64,000 bases of DNA from Clitoria ternatea (taxonomy: Eukaryota; Streptophyta; Magnoliopsida; Fabales; Fabaceae). How positions within the stretch are numbered: the stretch's first letter is position 1; each line of letters starts with the position of its first letter. The notes below the pieces were generated by a model that did no database searches, was not told the DNA's origin, and saw only the letters and a list, made by a program, of their open reading frames with translations. This document shows positions 36,511 through 47,900 of this stretch, one piece after another. The stretch lies in assembly GCA_037962975.1 (NCBI GenBank), contig CM075675.1, forward strand, positions 6,148,001 to 6,212,000, given 5' to 3'. The position numbers and the translations under genes were made by a program.

Positions 36511-37030
36511 AACTCGACAGCAACCCCTTTCCCTGTCATTTGCCCTAACTCTCAATCCTTCCCCCCTCTGTTCCCTCCGAGTCCGCCCGACACCCTTCTT
36601 CCCTCCATCCCTTCCTATGACTTCCTCCACCTGTCTCCCCTCCCTGATCTTCATCCCGTCGTGTTGTGGCTCTGCATTTGGTGTCTTCGTTGTCGTCATC
36701 GAGCCCTCTCTAACGTCATCGTCTCACCTCCCTCACGGTGAACCCCTCTCTGTTTCGTCGTCGAGCCTGTGACGGTGGTGTCCGTTAGCCCCTAAACTCC
36801 GAACAACCCAGGTGAGATTTTTTATTTTCTTCTCCTCCCTTCTCCCTCAGTCTCTCTTTCTTCTCTTTGTGAACTGAGCTCTCATCTTTGTTGGGTATCA
36901 AAAACACTGTGCTGGCTGGCAGGTCTTTAAGAAGAAGTTTTCTTCTTCCATCACCTTGATCCTTTCTGACCAGAAGAGAGTAGACCACCACCACACGCAC
37001 ACCCCTCTCTAACTTGCGGGTTTTGTTTGT
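36511..37030 (+). other. Leader-like region inside CACTACTA element
   Basis: A C/T-rich stretch (36520-36800) ends with CAACCCAG/GTGAGATTTTTT near 36811, which looks like a leader exon with a splice donor. A frame of 95 residues (36485-36772) crosses it, but its composition is low complexity (Ser/Pro/Leu) and I do not take it as a protein. It may mark the lost transposase promoter. Confidence 0.4.
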
Positions 37031-39079
37031 GTTCTGTGTATAGGTTAGTTTTTTTATGATTGTTTGTTTCTCCCATTAGTAATAATCAATTTTGTTGATT
37101 CAATATTGTTTTTCATTAATTTTCCAATTTCTGTTCTGTTCTGTGTCTAGGTTAGTTTCAATTATTGATGTTCTATAATGTTATGTTATGTTCTGTTCTG
37201 TTCCGTGTCTAGGTTAGTTTCAATTTTCATGTTCTGTTCTGTTCTGTGTCTAGGTTAGAAATCACAGACCCAGGAGTATATTTTCTTTATGAATCTCATG
37301 GAACCAGTGAGTTACACAATCTTGTATACATGAGTAAAACATTTATATCAGACTTTGGAGTAAGCAGACTTGTCAGTGTCCTGTCTATTATATATGTGGC
37401 CTAGCGAATTATTGAACTTAAGAGTAAGTTAAAAATAAGTATAAACTCTTTTAAACATAACCTTGGGTTGTAACAAAAAAAAATCCATAACATCTAGAAA
37501 AGAGTGTGTATGTAACTTTTAATCCTAAATTAGGCATTCACCTTAATTCAACATTCCAATTATATTCTTACCTCCCGTCAGCTCTGCAGTATTCATTTTC
37601 TCTCCTTGGCTATGTGTGAAGCTATTTTGGATTTTCTCTGCTTTTGGTTGAACATTGAAATTTGTTGTTCTTGTGCTCATCATCAATGCAAACTCTAGCT
37701 TGGTACTTGAATTGGGTAAGTTTAGTTATAGGCTTTCAGAAATAACTAGCTATAGGCTTTCAGAAATAACTAGCTAAAGGCTTTCAGAAATAACTGAATA
37801 TGATTGATGCAATGCTGTTGTGGAATGTAGACTAGTTAATTAGTTATATTTCAATTAAATGTTTGAAATTGTTAGGTTTGAAAGTGAGGCGAGAGGATTT
37901 GAAAGAGAGCTTAGTTCTAGTAAGGGAACTTCCAGTAAAAACTCCTCACAGAAGCTAGTTGAACAGCAACCAAACTTGCTAGAAAAGCCATGCTTTCACC
38001 CTTCTTCTCTTCTCTCTATGATCACTACACTACACTACATATCTTTTGCTTTTTAATTCATCTTAATTTCCACGTGGCCCCTACTTTACTGAATATGAAT
38101 ATACACAGTAGTTGTTCTCCTTGTTTTCTTATTTTGTCCTTTATTGACATCTTTGATTGATTCTTCAAGCTAACATTGGGGAGCTTATATTTTAGATTTA
38201 AGGCTAATAATAAGATTTATAGGTAGGTCTGATTGAATATTGATGGTTTACCACCTGAGTTTATTTTTAAGCAAAACCATTCTTTATTAAATGGTCCTAC
38301 TTAAACGTTGAAACTTTAAATCTATTCTTGATCCCTTTCTTCCACCTAATTTAGTTTCACTTCTGGTGATATAAAGTTGTTATAGAAACTAACCTTTTGA
38401 TTCTCTATCCCTTTCATCATTGACCTCTTTTATCCCTCCTATGCTCCTTGTCCCTATCTCTGTTTATTATTTATCTAGCTAGACAACGAAGAAATCAATG
38501 AAGTTAACGTTTTCAATGTATTCTCATTTGGTTTAGTTTAATTTTAGTATACTTTGATTGGATATGAGCCAAAAATTAATTACCATGATAAAGACATTGA
38601 ATTTTAACGATTGAGAGAAACTCTAATTATTTATGTATGATGTATGGTAGTATTCAAACAAATTTTAATTTCAGTCAAATAATCCACTCCCAAAATGAAA
38701 GCTGGTTCCTAGGCAATATTTATACAGTTTTATAATTTGAATTTTAAACAAGTTCTATATTTTAGTAGAAACATCAATGGGTGAAAATAGAAAGATAATT
38801 TTAATATCTGCTTTATTAATAATTCACCCCAGAGAAGTCAAAGTCTAGGGTAGCCAAATATTTGTGATACTAGTGTCACTCAGATACTAGTGTCACTTCT
38901 TCTCTAAACTTAATGCCATCTCCACCCTGTCTGATTAGTTGCGGTTGGTCTCGACGTCAACTCTTAGTTCATCAGTAAGACAAATCCACTCACTTTCCAT
39001 CTCTGTCTATCTTTGTCACTCTTTTTCTAACTCATCTCTACCATTATCTCAAGAAAATACACTGCTTTTTCGCAGTTGA
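37031..39079. other. Inner non-coding part of CACTACTA element
   Basis: Three copies of a GTTCTGTTCTGTGTCTAGG... unit occur at about 37128-37260. Three copies of a CTAGCTATAGGCTTTCAGAA-type unit occur at about 37730-37795. Otherwise intron-like AT-rich DNA. Confidence 0.5.
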
Positions 39080-39648
39080 ATGGATCTTGACACTAAAGAA
39101 GATCTCAGCCATTCAGTGGACTTTCTAACTGATGCATCACTACACAATTGCAGCTTGCTTCTTGGATTCTGAATTTCCTTAAGAAGTTATTCCTTCTCAT
39201 ATGCAGCAATTCACATTTGTCTAATGAAGTCACCCTCATCAGCTGCAGACAATATAAAATGTAAATAAGAAGGGTGAGTTCTAAACTAGCTATGGATAAC
39301 AGAACTTTATATTGTAATTTACTACACATCCACGAATTGATTCCATATATTCCAGAGAAGAAAACTGACGGTGATTCCATATATTGCCAAGTTCTCAGCC
39401 TGTGCAGTTGCTTCTCCAACCACCTTGCTATAGTATTTTAGTGCACTATATGCTGTATCCATTGGACTAGAACTTAAAAACATGGGAGAAATAGCATAAG
39501 GGTAGATAAGTGGAACATAATCTCCGATAGATCACTCGCGATTGGTTGCTGCTGAGGAAGGGAGAACGGGTGAAATATAAACATAAGGGTTGTTGCTGTT
39601 GTTGGTAGCTGCACTAGCAGTAACAATGATCTCTCTGTGGTTGTTCAT
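39080..39648 (-). pseudogene. Captured gene-like fragment inside CACTACTA element, unrecognised
   Basis: On the minus strand a frame from ATG 39648 reads MNNHREIIVTASAATNN, PYVYISPVLPSSAAT, one TGA, then IGDYVPLIYPYAISPMF and YYSKVVGEATAQAENLA, with a donor-like GTCAGT near 39372. After an acceptor TTGTCTGCAG near 39243 a second exon reads DEGDFIRQM, stop, IAAYEKE, stop, LLKEIQNPRSKLQLCSDA, SVRKSTEWLRSSL. Amino-acid composition and splice signals look like a real gene, but three stops break it. It has no transposase likeness. I infer host sequence picked up by the transposon. The source gene is not recognised. Confidence 0.5.
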
Positions 39649-40440
39649 TCCTTTGTTTAGTGAACCAAGAGGGAGCTTGACACTAGTGGATACAAAGTAG
39701 GATAGGGGAAAAAAGAGAAAGATAAAAGAGTGACACTAAAAAAGAAAGATGAATGTGAAAGAATGTAGAATAAAAGCAACTGAAGACCTTAAAATGCAGG
39801 TTGGATAGTTAGAAACCTATATAGGGCCAATATGTTCATGTGATCGTGAATGCAATGCAAATATCTCTTCATCGCCAATAATGACAAATAACCTATTTCT
39901 CAACCAAAGAAACAAAACCTGAATCATATCCTTCACAAAATAATGCATCTTAATTCATAACACCATTCTTCTCATTATATCAACTGTAACCCACCTTTAT
40001 CTCCTAACAAATTCCATATATGAGCAATCAACTATAACCATAACTACACGTCCTTAATCAAAGCCCTTAAATCTCACACCTCATGAAAAAAGGAAACAAG
40101 ATCAAACAAAAATTAGAACTCAACCTCAAGTCAAGTTCCAATCTGTACAATGAAACCACAACTATTACACTTTTGAAGCCATCACACCAAGTCCACAAAG
40201 CCATCACGCTGCTCATACCTACAATAGAACTACCACACACCTTTCCTTTTCATGCCACCCTTGTCAAACTAACTAAACATAAGCCATCGTCTTCATCGAA
40301 AATATTTGTTTGCAATGTTGTCTTCTTGAAACATTAATCTATATTTTATCAGCCAATACAAAGTACTAAAATATTAATCTATATTTTTAAAGTTAAATTA
40401 ACAAACCTATATAAATATTTAACCAAATTTTTAAAAAATA
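39649..40440. other. Inner non-coding part of CACTACTA element
   Basis: No homology recognised. The 84-residue frame 40083-40337 lacks supporting signals. Confidence 0.4.
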
Positions 40441-40985
40441 AAAAAATCCAATTAGCGACGGCAATAGATGGTCGCTATATTGTAAACATAGCAACGGCGT
40501 AGAGTGGTCGCTGGTTGGCAAGAAATAGTGACGGACTGCAGTAGTCGCTGTATGGCTTCCCACAGCGACGAACTACAGTAGAATTAGCGACGGCTTCCCT
40601 GGTCGCTATATGAGTAACCATAGCGACGGCTGTCCTGGTCGCTGTATGAGTAACCATAGCGACGGCGTAAAATGGTCGCTGGATGAGTAACCATAGCGAC
40701 AGCATATGGTGGTCGCAGTGTGGCCGTTAGTAGCGACGACGTTGTAAGGTCGCTGTATGGCAACAGTAGCGACGGCTTGAGTTAGTCAAGCAAAGACCAT
40801 TTTAGCGACGGCATTATGCCGTCAATATTTTAGCGACGGTGAGTCAGTGGTCGCTGATGTGTTTTCGATGAAGGTTTTAGCGACGGCGTGTGTCCCGTCT
40901 GAGATGCCGTCGCTAAGAGTTGTAGCGACGGAGTTAGCATGGATTAGCGACCAATTATTTCCGTCGCTAACAGGCATTTTTTTAG
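40441..40985. repeat. Right subterminal repeats of CACTACTA element
   Basis: About twenty units of CATAGCGACGGC...TGGTCGCTG type, some at a regular spacing near 38-40 bases (40560-40760). The 76-residue frame here is a repeat artefact. Confidence 0.85.
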
Positions 40986-41021
40986 TAGTGAACTATTAAC
41001 CAACTAATAATAGTTCTAACA

Positions 41022-41535
41022 TCCTCCCTCAAACCAATAAGAGGGTACCAACTATTGGTTTGAAATTCTAAGAAAAAAAATTATAACCAAATACCATTTG
41101 ATCACATTATTATCAACAAGCCTCAATCCCAATACAGAAGCCATGTGTATAATTCCCTGTTAGAAAATGAGCATAGGCATCAAGCTCTTCATCATCAAGA
41201 AACCCAGCTCTCATATACACTGCCACAAGCTCATTGTAAGTAACAATATCAACAAGGCAACTGTTACTTATTTCCTTCAAGACATTCAAGGCCTCGGTGT
41301 ATATTCCAGCCCTGCCAAAAAAACAGTTGATCCAGCATCTTCAGCAGCATGAGCACCACCATGGCCATGAAAACTCCACAGCTGAATTTCCCATTCTGGT
41401 TGAGGCCTCCACCATTGACAAGTGAATCTTCAATAGCATGAACTTGGGTTGAAGAGGACAAAATAAAGTTGAGGTAGCCTCTTCCAACAATACCATAAAT
41501 AATACCCAATGATACAGCACAAGGCTTTGATACCA
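41022..41535 (-). other. TRIM internal region with PBS and PPT
   Basis: 514 bp between the two LTRs. The PPT is at 41022-41033 and the PBS at 41524-41535, both on the minus strand. No gag or pol is present. The right part (41350-41520) is unrecognised and the left part contains the PPR-like fragment. Confidence 0.8.
41167..41325 (-). pseudogene. Captured pentatricopeptide-repeat (PPR) gene fragment
   Basis: On the minus strand from about 41322 an open stretch reads GRAGIYTEALNVLKEI, then SNSCLVDIVTYNELVA, then VYMRAGFLDDEELDAYAHF. The AGxYxEALxVLKE helix followed by DIVTYNELVxxYxRAG is the signature of P-class plant PPR motifs, about one and a half repeats. PPR proteins bind organellar RNA. 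This piece has no start codon in frame and is far too short for function. It lies between PBS and PPT of a TRIM, so it was probably captured through a host transcript. The parent gene is not identified. Confidence 0.65.
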
Positions 41536-41720
41536 TAACAAAACTTTGAGGCTGAAAGAAAGAGGGGAGAGAGCCAAACACTAAATTGTGTTCATTCATT
41601 TTGAAAAGATAGTTACAATGGTAAGCAAATGAGTATTTATAGACCTAAGGAGAAAAAAGGACTATAACTACTCAATAACAGAAAATGAACAAACTATTAA
41701 CCAACTAATAATAGTTCTAA
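41536..41720 (-). repeat. TRIM right (5') LTR, main piece
   Basis: Ends TAGTTCTAA at the Tekay-like insertion. The last two bases CA are at 52541-52542. Confidence 0.9.
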
Positions 41721-42330
41721 TGTAACACCCCTATTTTTATTTTTATATTAAAATTTTGAAGGAATTAAATTATGGTTCTTTAGAACTTTTTAATCTACTT
41801 ATTATTTATGATTTTTTTGGAATTTTTTGGAATTTTGAAATTTTTTAATAAAAATAATATTTTTTAAATAATTTTAAATTCATATAAGTGACTTAAATTA
41901 AAAATATTTATAAGAAAGTGAATTTAATAAGAAAATTTTTTAAAATCCGTTTCAAGTAGACTTATCTAAAAATTATCGGTTTGAGAAAAATCTTGATTTT
42001 TTCCAATCGTTAAAAAATTTGAAACGTATCAATAAATTTTTATTAACAGAAAATTTTAGATTTTTAAAATTTCAAATTTATATTACTTATTATAAAATTA
42101 GTGAGGACTGATATAATATCGCTAAATTTCAAAAAGGACTCATTTTGAATATTTAAAATATACCGAGTGAAAGGTTACTATTTGGCTTAATAATTCTGCC
42201 GACAGTTACTATGCAAAATACTGTGCATGTACGAAATTTTCAAAGAATGCATAGTAACCTGGAATAAAAAATTCAAAAATGCATAGTACTTTTATATTAA
42301 AATAATGGAATGCATAGTAAATTTTTTTCC

Positions 42331-42338
42331 TATAAATA
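42331..42338 (+). promoter_or_regulatory. TATA box in Tekay-like 5' LTR
   Basis: TATAAATA follows TTTTTTTCC about 610 bases into the LTR. The same box is at 50031-50038 in the other LTR. Confidence 0.65.
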
Positions 42339-42559
42339 CCGAAGGATTTCTTCTTTAGAATTCACAATTTCAGATTAAGTTTTCTTAATACAGTAGTGCT
42401 AGTGAGATAGTGGTGGAAGTGAGAGAGAGAAGAAAAGTTTTTGGAGAGAAGGTTCTGCCAAAATCCTAAGGTAAGAATACTTCTCTTTTATATTTTTTAG
42501 GGTTATTTTTATATCGTTTTTAGAAATCTGTTATTATACTAGAAATAATATTATTTTAA

Positions 42560-42790
42560 GTTACTATTCTACATAGTAAAATACTATTTCAACAGTAAAT
42601 TACTATTTCAATAGTAAATTACTATTCAAATGGTAAATTATTATTTACTGTTACTATTTACCGTTACTATTCACGATTTACTATTTACCATTACTATTCA
42701 CGATTTACTATTTACTGTTACTATTCACATTTTACTATTTACTGTTACTATTCACTATTCACTATTCACTATTTACTATTCAGAATTTAC
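42560..42790. repeat. ACTATT/TTACTATTCAC minisatellite in LTR
   Basis: Short units TTACTATTTACTG, TTACTATTCACGA, then ACTATTC repeats. The copy in the 3' LTR (50260-50520) is longer by a few ACTATTC units, which explains much of the LTR length difference. The open frames here are artefacts. Confidence 0.85.
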
Positions 42791-44809
42791 CATTTCTGTT
42801 TTAAGTAGTAATCTTAATCTTCGTCTTATGCTTATACTGAAATAAGATTGGTATTAATATTTTTTAGAAATCGGAGGCGCAAAGCAAATCCATTTTGGGT
42901 AACAATTCAAGGTAAGGGGGAGTGAGATAAGAGTATAATATGAAAAGACATAAGAATAATGGGAGGAGTCCCCTACTCCTTTTAAATCTGATAATATTAT
43001 TATTTTAAAATATTAACTTTTTAACTTAAAATTTATAATAAATTTTAAATTAAATATCCGGTTTAACTAACTCTAACATACCTATGCAAAGACTTGGACC
43101 ATTATGACCTATATGGACTGGACTATACCTATGCAAGGACTTGGACCATTATGACCCATATGGACTGAACTATACCTATGCAAGGACTGGATTATATGGA
43201 CTTACATATACCTATGCGAGGAATTGACCAAAAGGACTAAAATTGACTATATTAATAATCATTAAATTTTGTATTATGATATGTATTAATGATATTTAAT
43301 TGATTTGATTATGATTTGATTATGATTGATTGATTGATGATATTTAGTTATGATTGATATTGTTTGATTTGATTGATGATATTGTAATGTGGAGTTTGAG
43401 CATATAGCGAGCATGACGGAAAGCTAAAATTCAGTAAGAATTTCTTACCTTACTCTTTAAATTTTATTATCTTTTAATTCTTCTTAGAAATTATTTTTAT
43501 TAACTTTATTTTCAATATTTAGAATAAAAAAATTAGTATTTATTTTAGAAAGAAAATATTTTATGAGAATTTATTTAATTAAATCTTGAGTTAAAGAAAA
43601 ATTTTGTAATTTTAAGTATTTTTGGTTAATAATTATTCTCTTTTAATAAAATAAAATTTTTTGAAAGAAAATTATTTTATTTTTTCCAACTTAATAACTA
43701 AATATATTTGGAAATAATTGAGATTCCTAAATTTGATTTTGTTAAGATTTAATTTGAGAAAGATTATGTAAAGTTTTATATGATAAAGCTTTTAGATATT
43801 TAAGGCTTAGAAACTCAATTTCAGTGAGATTCGAAAACTGTACCAAATTTATTTCTGTGGGACAGAAATTCAGAGAATTGAGAAAATGTACAGTTTATTG
43901 AAATGATATTGTAAACCTTTAAGGGATTTAATAATTGAGTTTCTAAAAGCCTTAACCAACTCAATACGTGAGTAGTTCATGCATCATGAATCATTAAAGT
44001 GAAATGAAATAATATTGTCTGGGGACGGATTATAGAAACCGAGGATACATTAGAGGAGGCTTAATTACGAGCCTTGGGATAAGAAGGTGTGAAAGGGTGC
44101 TTCAGGGGACCTGGGGTAGCTCCCTAGTGTCGGGTACTTTCACAATAAAAACTTTCTCAATCTGACTAGTCTCTAAGTGTTTCCATGCCAGTTGAGCTGT
44201 TCATATTATTATTATCCGGACTTATGGAACAGTGTAAACTCCTGGTTGGCCCAGTGCAAATTAAAATTTAAGGGCCCAAATATATAGGTAAGTTGTGATG
44301 AAGATATTGCATAACATTCATGCATTCATAATTGATTGTGTGTGTGATTGTGATTGATATTATTAAGTATTGGTTTGTGAAAACCCTTTGTTGCTTATGT
44401 CTTATTCGGAAATATTATATTCTGTTTCTCACTCCTTTCTCCGTGTTTTTGTTTCACATGTTTTAAATTCATGGTTCAGAGGGAAGGATCGAAGAATATC
44501 GGCAGTAGATATAGCACGTTCTAGAAAGGGAGCTCGGTATGAATACAGTGGTCCAATGACTAAATAATGTTAATAAGTAACTGCTTCTGGGCCATGGAGT
44601 TTCCTCTCTTTCTTATAATGTTTAATATTTATTTCCGTTGGATGAATGTAAAACTACTTTATAAAGTTTTAATAATATTTATGAGGTATTTCAGCAATAA
44701 TGTATATAATTTATTCCGATAGTTTCTTTTTAACAATCATATCTTTAGTAAGAAAAAAATTACGAATTTTTCTAGAATTTATTAAGGTGTAACAGAGGGT
44801 GTTACAAAG

Positions 44810-44821
44810 TGGTATCAGAGC
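44810..44821 (+). other. Primer binding site of Tekay-like element
   Basis: TGGTATCAGAGC, three bases after the LTR, is complementary to initiator tRNA-Met. Confidence 0.95.
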
Positions 44822-44961
44822 AGTTAATCCAATAGGCCTGGGGAAAAGGTCTATCTTGCTTTGTCTGTAAACTCTGTATAGGTGATAGAGAATAGAATAT
44901 CTGACTTGGTAGTAACTGTGATTGATGTGACAAATCTCAGTTACTGTGAAACAGGAAACTA

Positions 44962-47900
44962 ATGGCTGGAAACGATCTTGCTGGAGTTGTAGAACGCTTA
45001 ATCATTGCAATGGGAGCACGTGAAGGTCAAGGTAATGATGCCTTGAGAAGACTGGACCTATTCGAAAAGCGCAATCCACCTCGTTTCAAGGGAGGATATA
45101 ACCCTGATGGAGCACAAATCTGGATTCGAGAGATAGAGAAGATCTTTCGAGCATTACAATGTAATGAAGCTGATAAGGTAGTCTTCGCTACTTATGCCTT
45201 ATCTGAGGATGCCGAACATTGGTGGGATAGCATGCGTAGACAATTCGAAGTCAACGACGTGGAGATCACTTGGGATTATTTCAAGGATATGTTTCTGGAG
45301 AAATACTTTCCAGCTGATGTTAAAGAGAAAAGACAATTCGAATTCCTGTCGCTGACCCAAGGAAGTATGACCGTTGGAGAGTACGCATCCAGGTTTGAAG
45401 AGCTATCTCGTTTTCATTCTCATTATAATGATGCTACTAATGAAAGAGATCGGTGTGCAAAGTTTGTAAATGGACTGCGGCCAGAAATTAAGGAAGCTAT
45501 ACGAATGCAGGAAATCCGTGAATTTTCTGTATTGGTAAATCGCTGCAGGATCTTTGAAGAAGACCATAAGGATAGAATGACCAAAAGTCGTGAGCCGATT
45601 CACAAGGCAGGAGAAATAAGAAGTGGAGGACCTCACCATCACCAAAGAAGAGATTTCAGAAGGAATAAGCTTTACCAAGCACCATTTCACCGGTTTGGAG
45701 CAGCATCTGTTCCTAACAGACCCCAAGCTTCAACTGGAAGCTATTACCCAACATCTGCACCAAATTTTAAATGTTTTATCTGTGGAGGACCCCATTTGAA
45801 AAGGGATTGTCCTAAAAACACTTATGTTTGCTTTAAGTGTAACAAACCAGGTCATCACATCAAGGATTGCCCAGAGATGAAGAGAGAAAACCCTGAAGGT
45901 GCAAGTACAAGCATAAATACTCAAGGAGGCGCGCACAGTGCAGTCGGAAGGCCGAAAGCAAAAGGAAAGGTTTTTGCAATCACTGGAGAAGAAGCATCTC
46001 ATGCTGATTCCATGGTAGAAGGTAAGTGTATCATTAATAAGATTTCTTTAACTGTTATGTATGACTCAGGTGCATCACATTCCTTTATTGCCAATGACTG
46101 TGTAGAAAAACTAAAATTACCTGTGATAGAACTGCCATTTGACTTATCTGTACATACTCCTGGAAACAATCCTAGTGTCACTTCTAAAGCTTGTTGGAAA
46201 TGCCTTATTGTCATAGATGGTAGGGACTTTAAGGCTAATCTTTTCTGTTTACCCCTTTCTGGCTTAGAAGTTATTATTGGGCTAGATTGGTTGTCTAACA
46301 ATCATGTTCTAATAGATTGTCATAATAAAACCATAATGTTTAAAGAACCAGTGAATTTGAATTCTGAGGATTTGAGATTTCTAACCGCCAACCAAGTGAG
46401 TGCCTCTTTAAAAGGAGGGGCTCAAGGATTCATGCTATTGCTTTCAACGAAAGGAGAGCAAGAATCAAAAATCAAAAATTTACCGGTTGTGTGTGAATTT
46501 CCTGACGTTTTTCCTGAAGATATCCCTGGTTTACCCCCAGAAAGAGATGTAGAATTTTCCATTGATCTAGTACCTGGAGTTGGACCTATTTCAATTACAC
46601 CATACCGAATGTCACCTCTAGAATTAGCAGAGTTGAAGAAACAACTTGAAGAGATGATAGAGAAGCAGTTTATACGACCTAGTGTATCCCCCTGGGGTGC
46701 ACCAGTGTTGTTGGTTAAGAAAAAGGATGGTAGCATGAGATTGTGTGTAGATTATCGGCAACTGAACAAGGTGATGATCAAGAACAGATACCCTCTGCCA
46801 AGGATTGACGACTTGATGGATCAGCTGCGTGGTGCCACGGTGTTCTCCAAAATTGATTTAAGGTCTGGATACCATCAAATAAGGGTGAAAAAAGAAGATG
46901 TATCGAAAACTGCTTTTAGAACACGCTATGGCCATTACGAATATCTAGTAATGCCTTTTGGTGTAACTAATGCACCAGCCGTATTCATGGGTTACATGAA
47001 TAGGATTTTTCATCCATATCTAGATAAATTTGTAGTGGTGTTCATTGATGATATATTAGTGTACTCTAAAAGCAGAGAAGAACATGTTGAACATTTGAAG
47101 GTCGTGTTGGAAATCCTGAAAAAGAAACAACTGTATGCAAAGCTGTCGAAGTGTGAATTCTGGTTGGAAGAGGTGAATTTTTTAGGACATGTAATTAATC
47201 AAGGAGGAATAGCTGTAGACCCTTCCAAGGTGGAGGCGGTTTTAAAATGGGAGAGACCAACCACGATCACTGAGATTAGAAGTTTCTTGGGCTTGGCTGG
47301 ATACTATAGGAGATTCATTGAAGGATTTTCAAAGCTAGGATACCTATTGACCAAGTTAACACGGAAAGGACAACCTTTTGTGTGGACGACACAATGCGAG
47401 AATAGTTTCCAAGAGCTGAAAGATCGACTTACTTTTGCGCCAGTGTTAGTACTCCCCGATCCACATTGAAGTTTTGAAGTTTACTGTGATGCGTCTAGAC
47501 AAGGACTAGGAAGTGTACTCATGCAAGACAAGAAGGTTGTAGCCTATGCGTCACGCCAATTAAGGCAACATGAGATTAACTACCCTACCCATGACCTAGA
47601 GTTAGCCGCTGTAGTTTTTGCCTTAAAGATTTGGAGGCATTATCTATACGGTGCAACATTCGATGTGTTTAGTGATCATAAGAGTCTTAAGTATTTATTC
47701 GACCAAAAGGAGTTAAACATGAGGCAACGGAGATGGATGGAGTTCTTAAAGGATTACGACTTTGAGTTACAGTACCATCCTGGAAAAGCGAATGTAGTAG
47801 CTGATGCTTTAAGTCGAAAGTCTCTACATACGTCCACAATGATGATTAAAGAGCTGGAATTGATAGAGAACTTCAGAGATCTTAACCTAGCAGTAAAGGT

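Larger units (their letters stand above)
35648..40990. mobile_element. Non-autonomous CACTA element, CACTACTA family
   Basis: It starts CACTACTAGAAAAATG and ends CATTTTTTTAGTAGTG, with target duplication AAC at 35645-35647 and 40991-40993. Both ends carry dense GCGACGG/CCGTCGCTA repeats. The 5.3 kb contains no TNP2 or TNPA homology. Instead it has a pyrimidine-rich leader-like stretch, short tandem repeats and a captured gene-like fragment. It inserted in the left LTR of the TRIM, whose two LTR halves rejoin exactly when the element and one AAC are removed. Confidence 0.95.
41721..44806 (+). repeat. 5' LTR of Tekay-like element
   Basis: 3086 bp, with TATA box at 42331, a possible leader-intron donor (CCTAAG/GTAAGAATAC near 42470), an ACTATTCAC minisatellite (42560-42790) and repeated CTATACCTATGCAAGGACT units (43078-43210). 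Confidence 0.95.

Noticed and set aside
36485..36772. 95-residue Ser/Pro/Leu frame starting MSRRYGF
   Set aside because: Low-complexity pyrimidine-rich leader overlapping the subterminal repeats; no domain and no conservation visible.
40441..40985. Regular short repeats resembling a CRISPR array
   Set aside because: Units are inverted as well as direct, spacing is irregular, and they sit at a CACTA end in plant DNA.
42630..42845. Leu/Thr-rich repeat frame, also at 50348-50536
   Set aside because: Caused by the ACTATT minisatellite in the LTRs.
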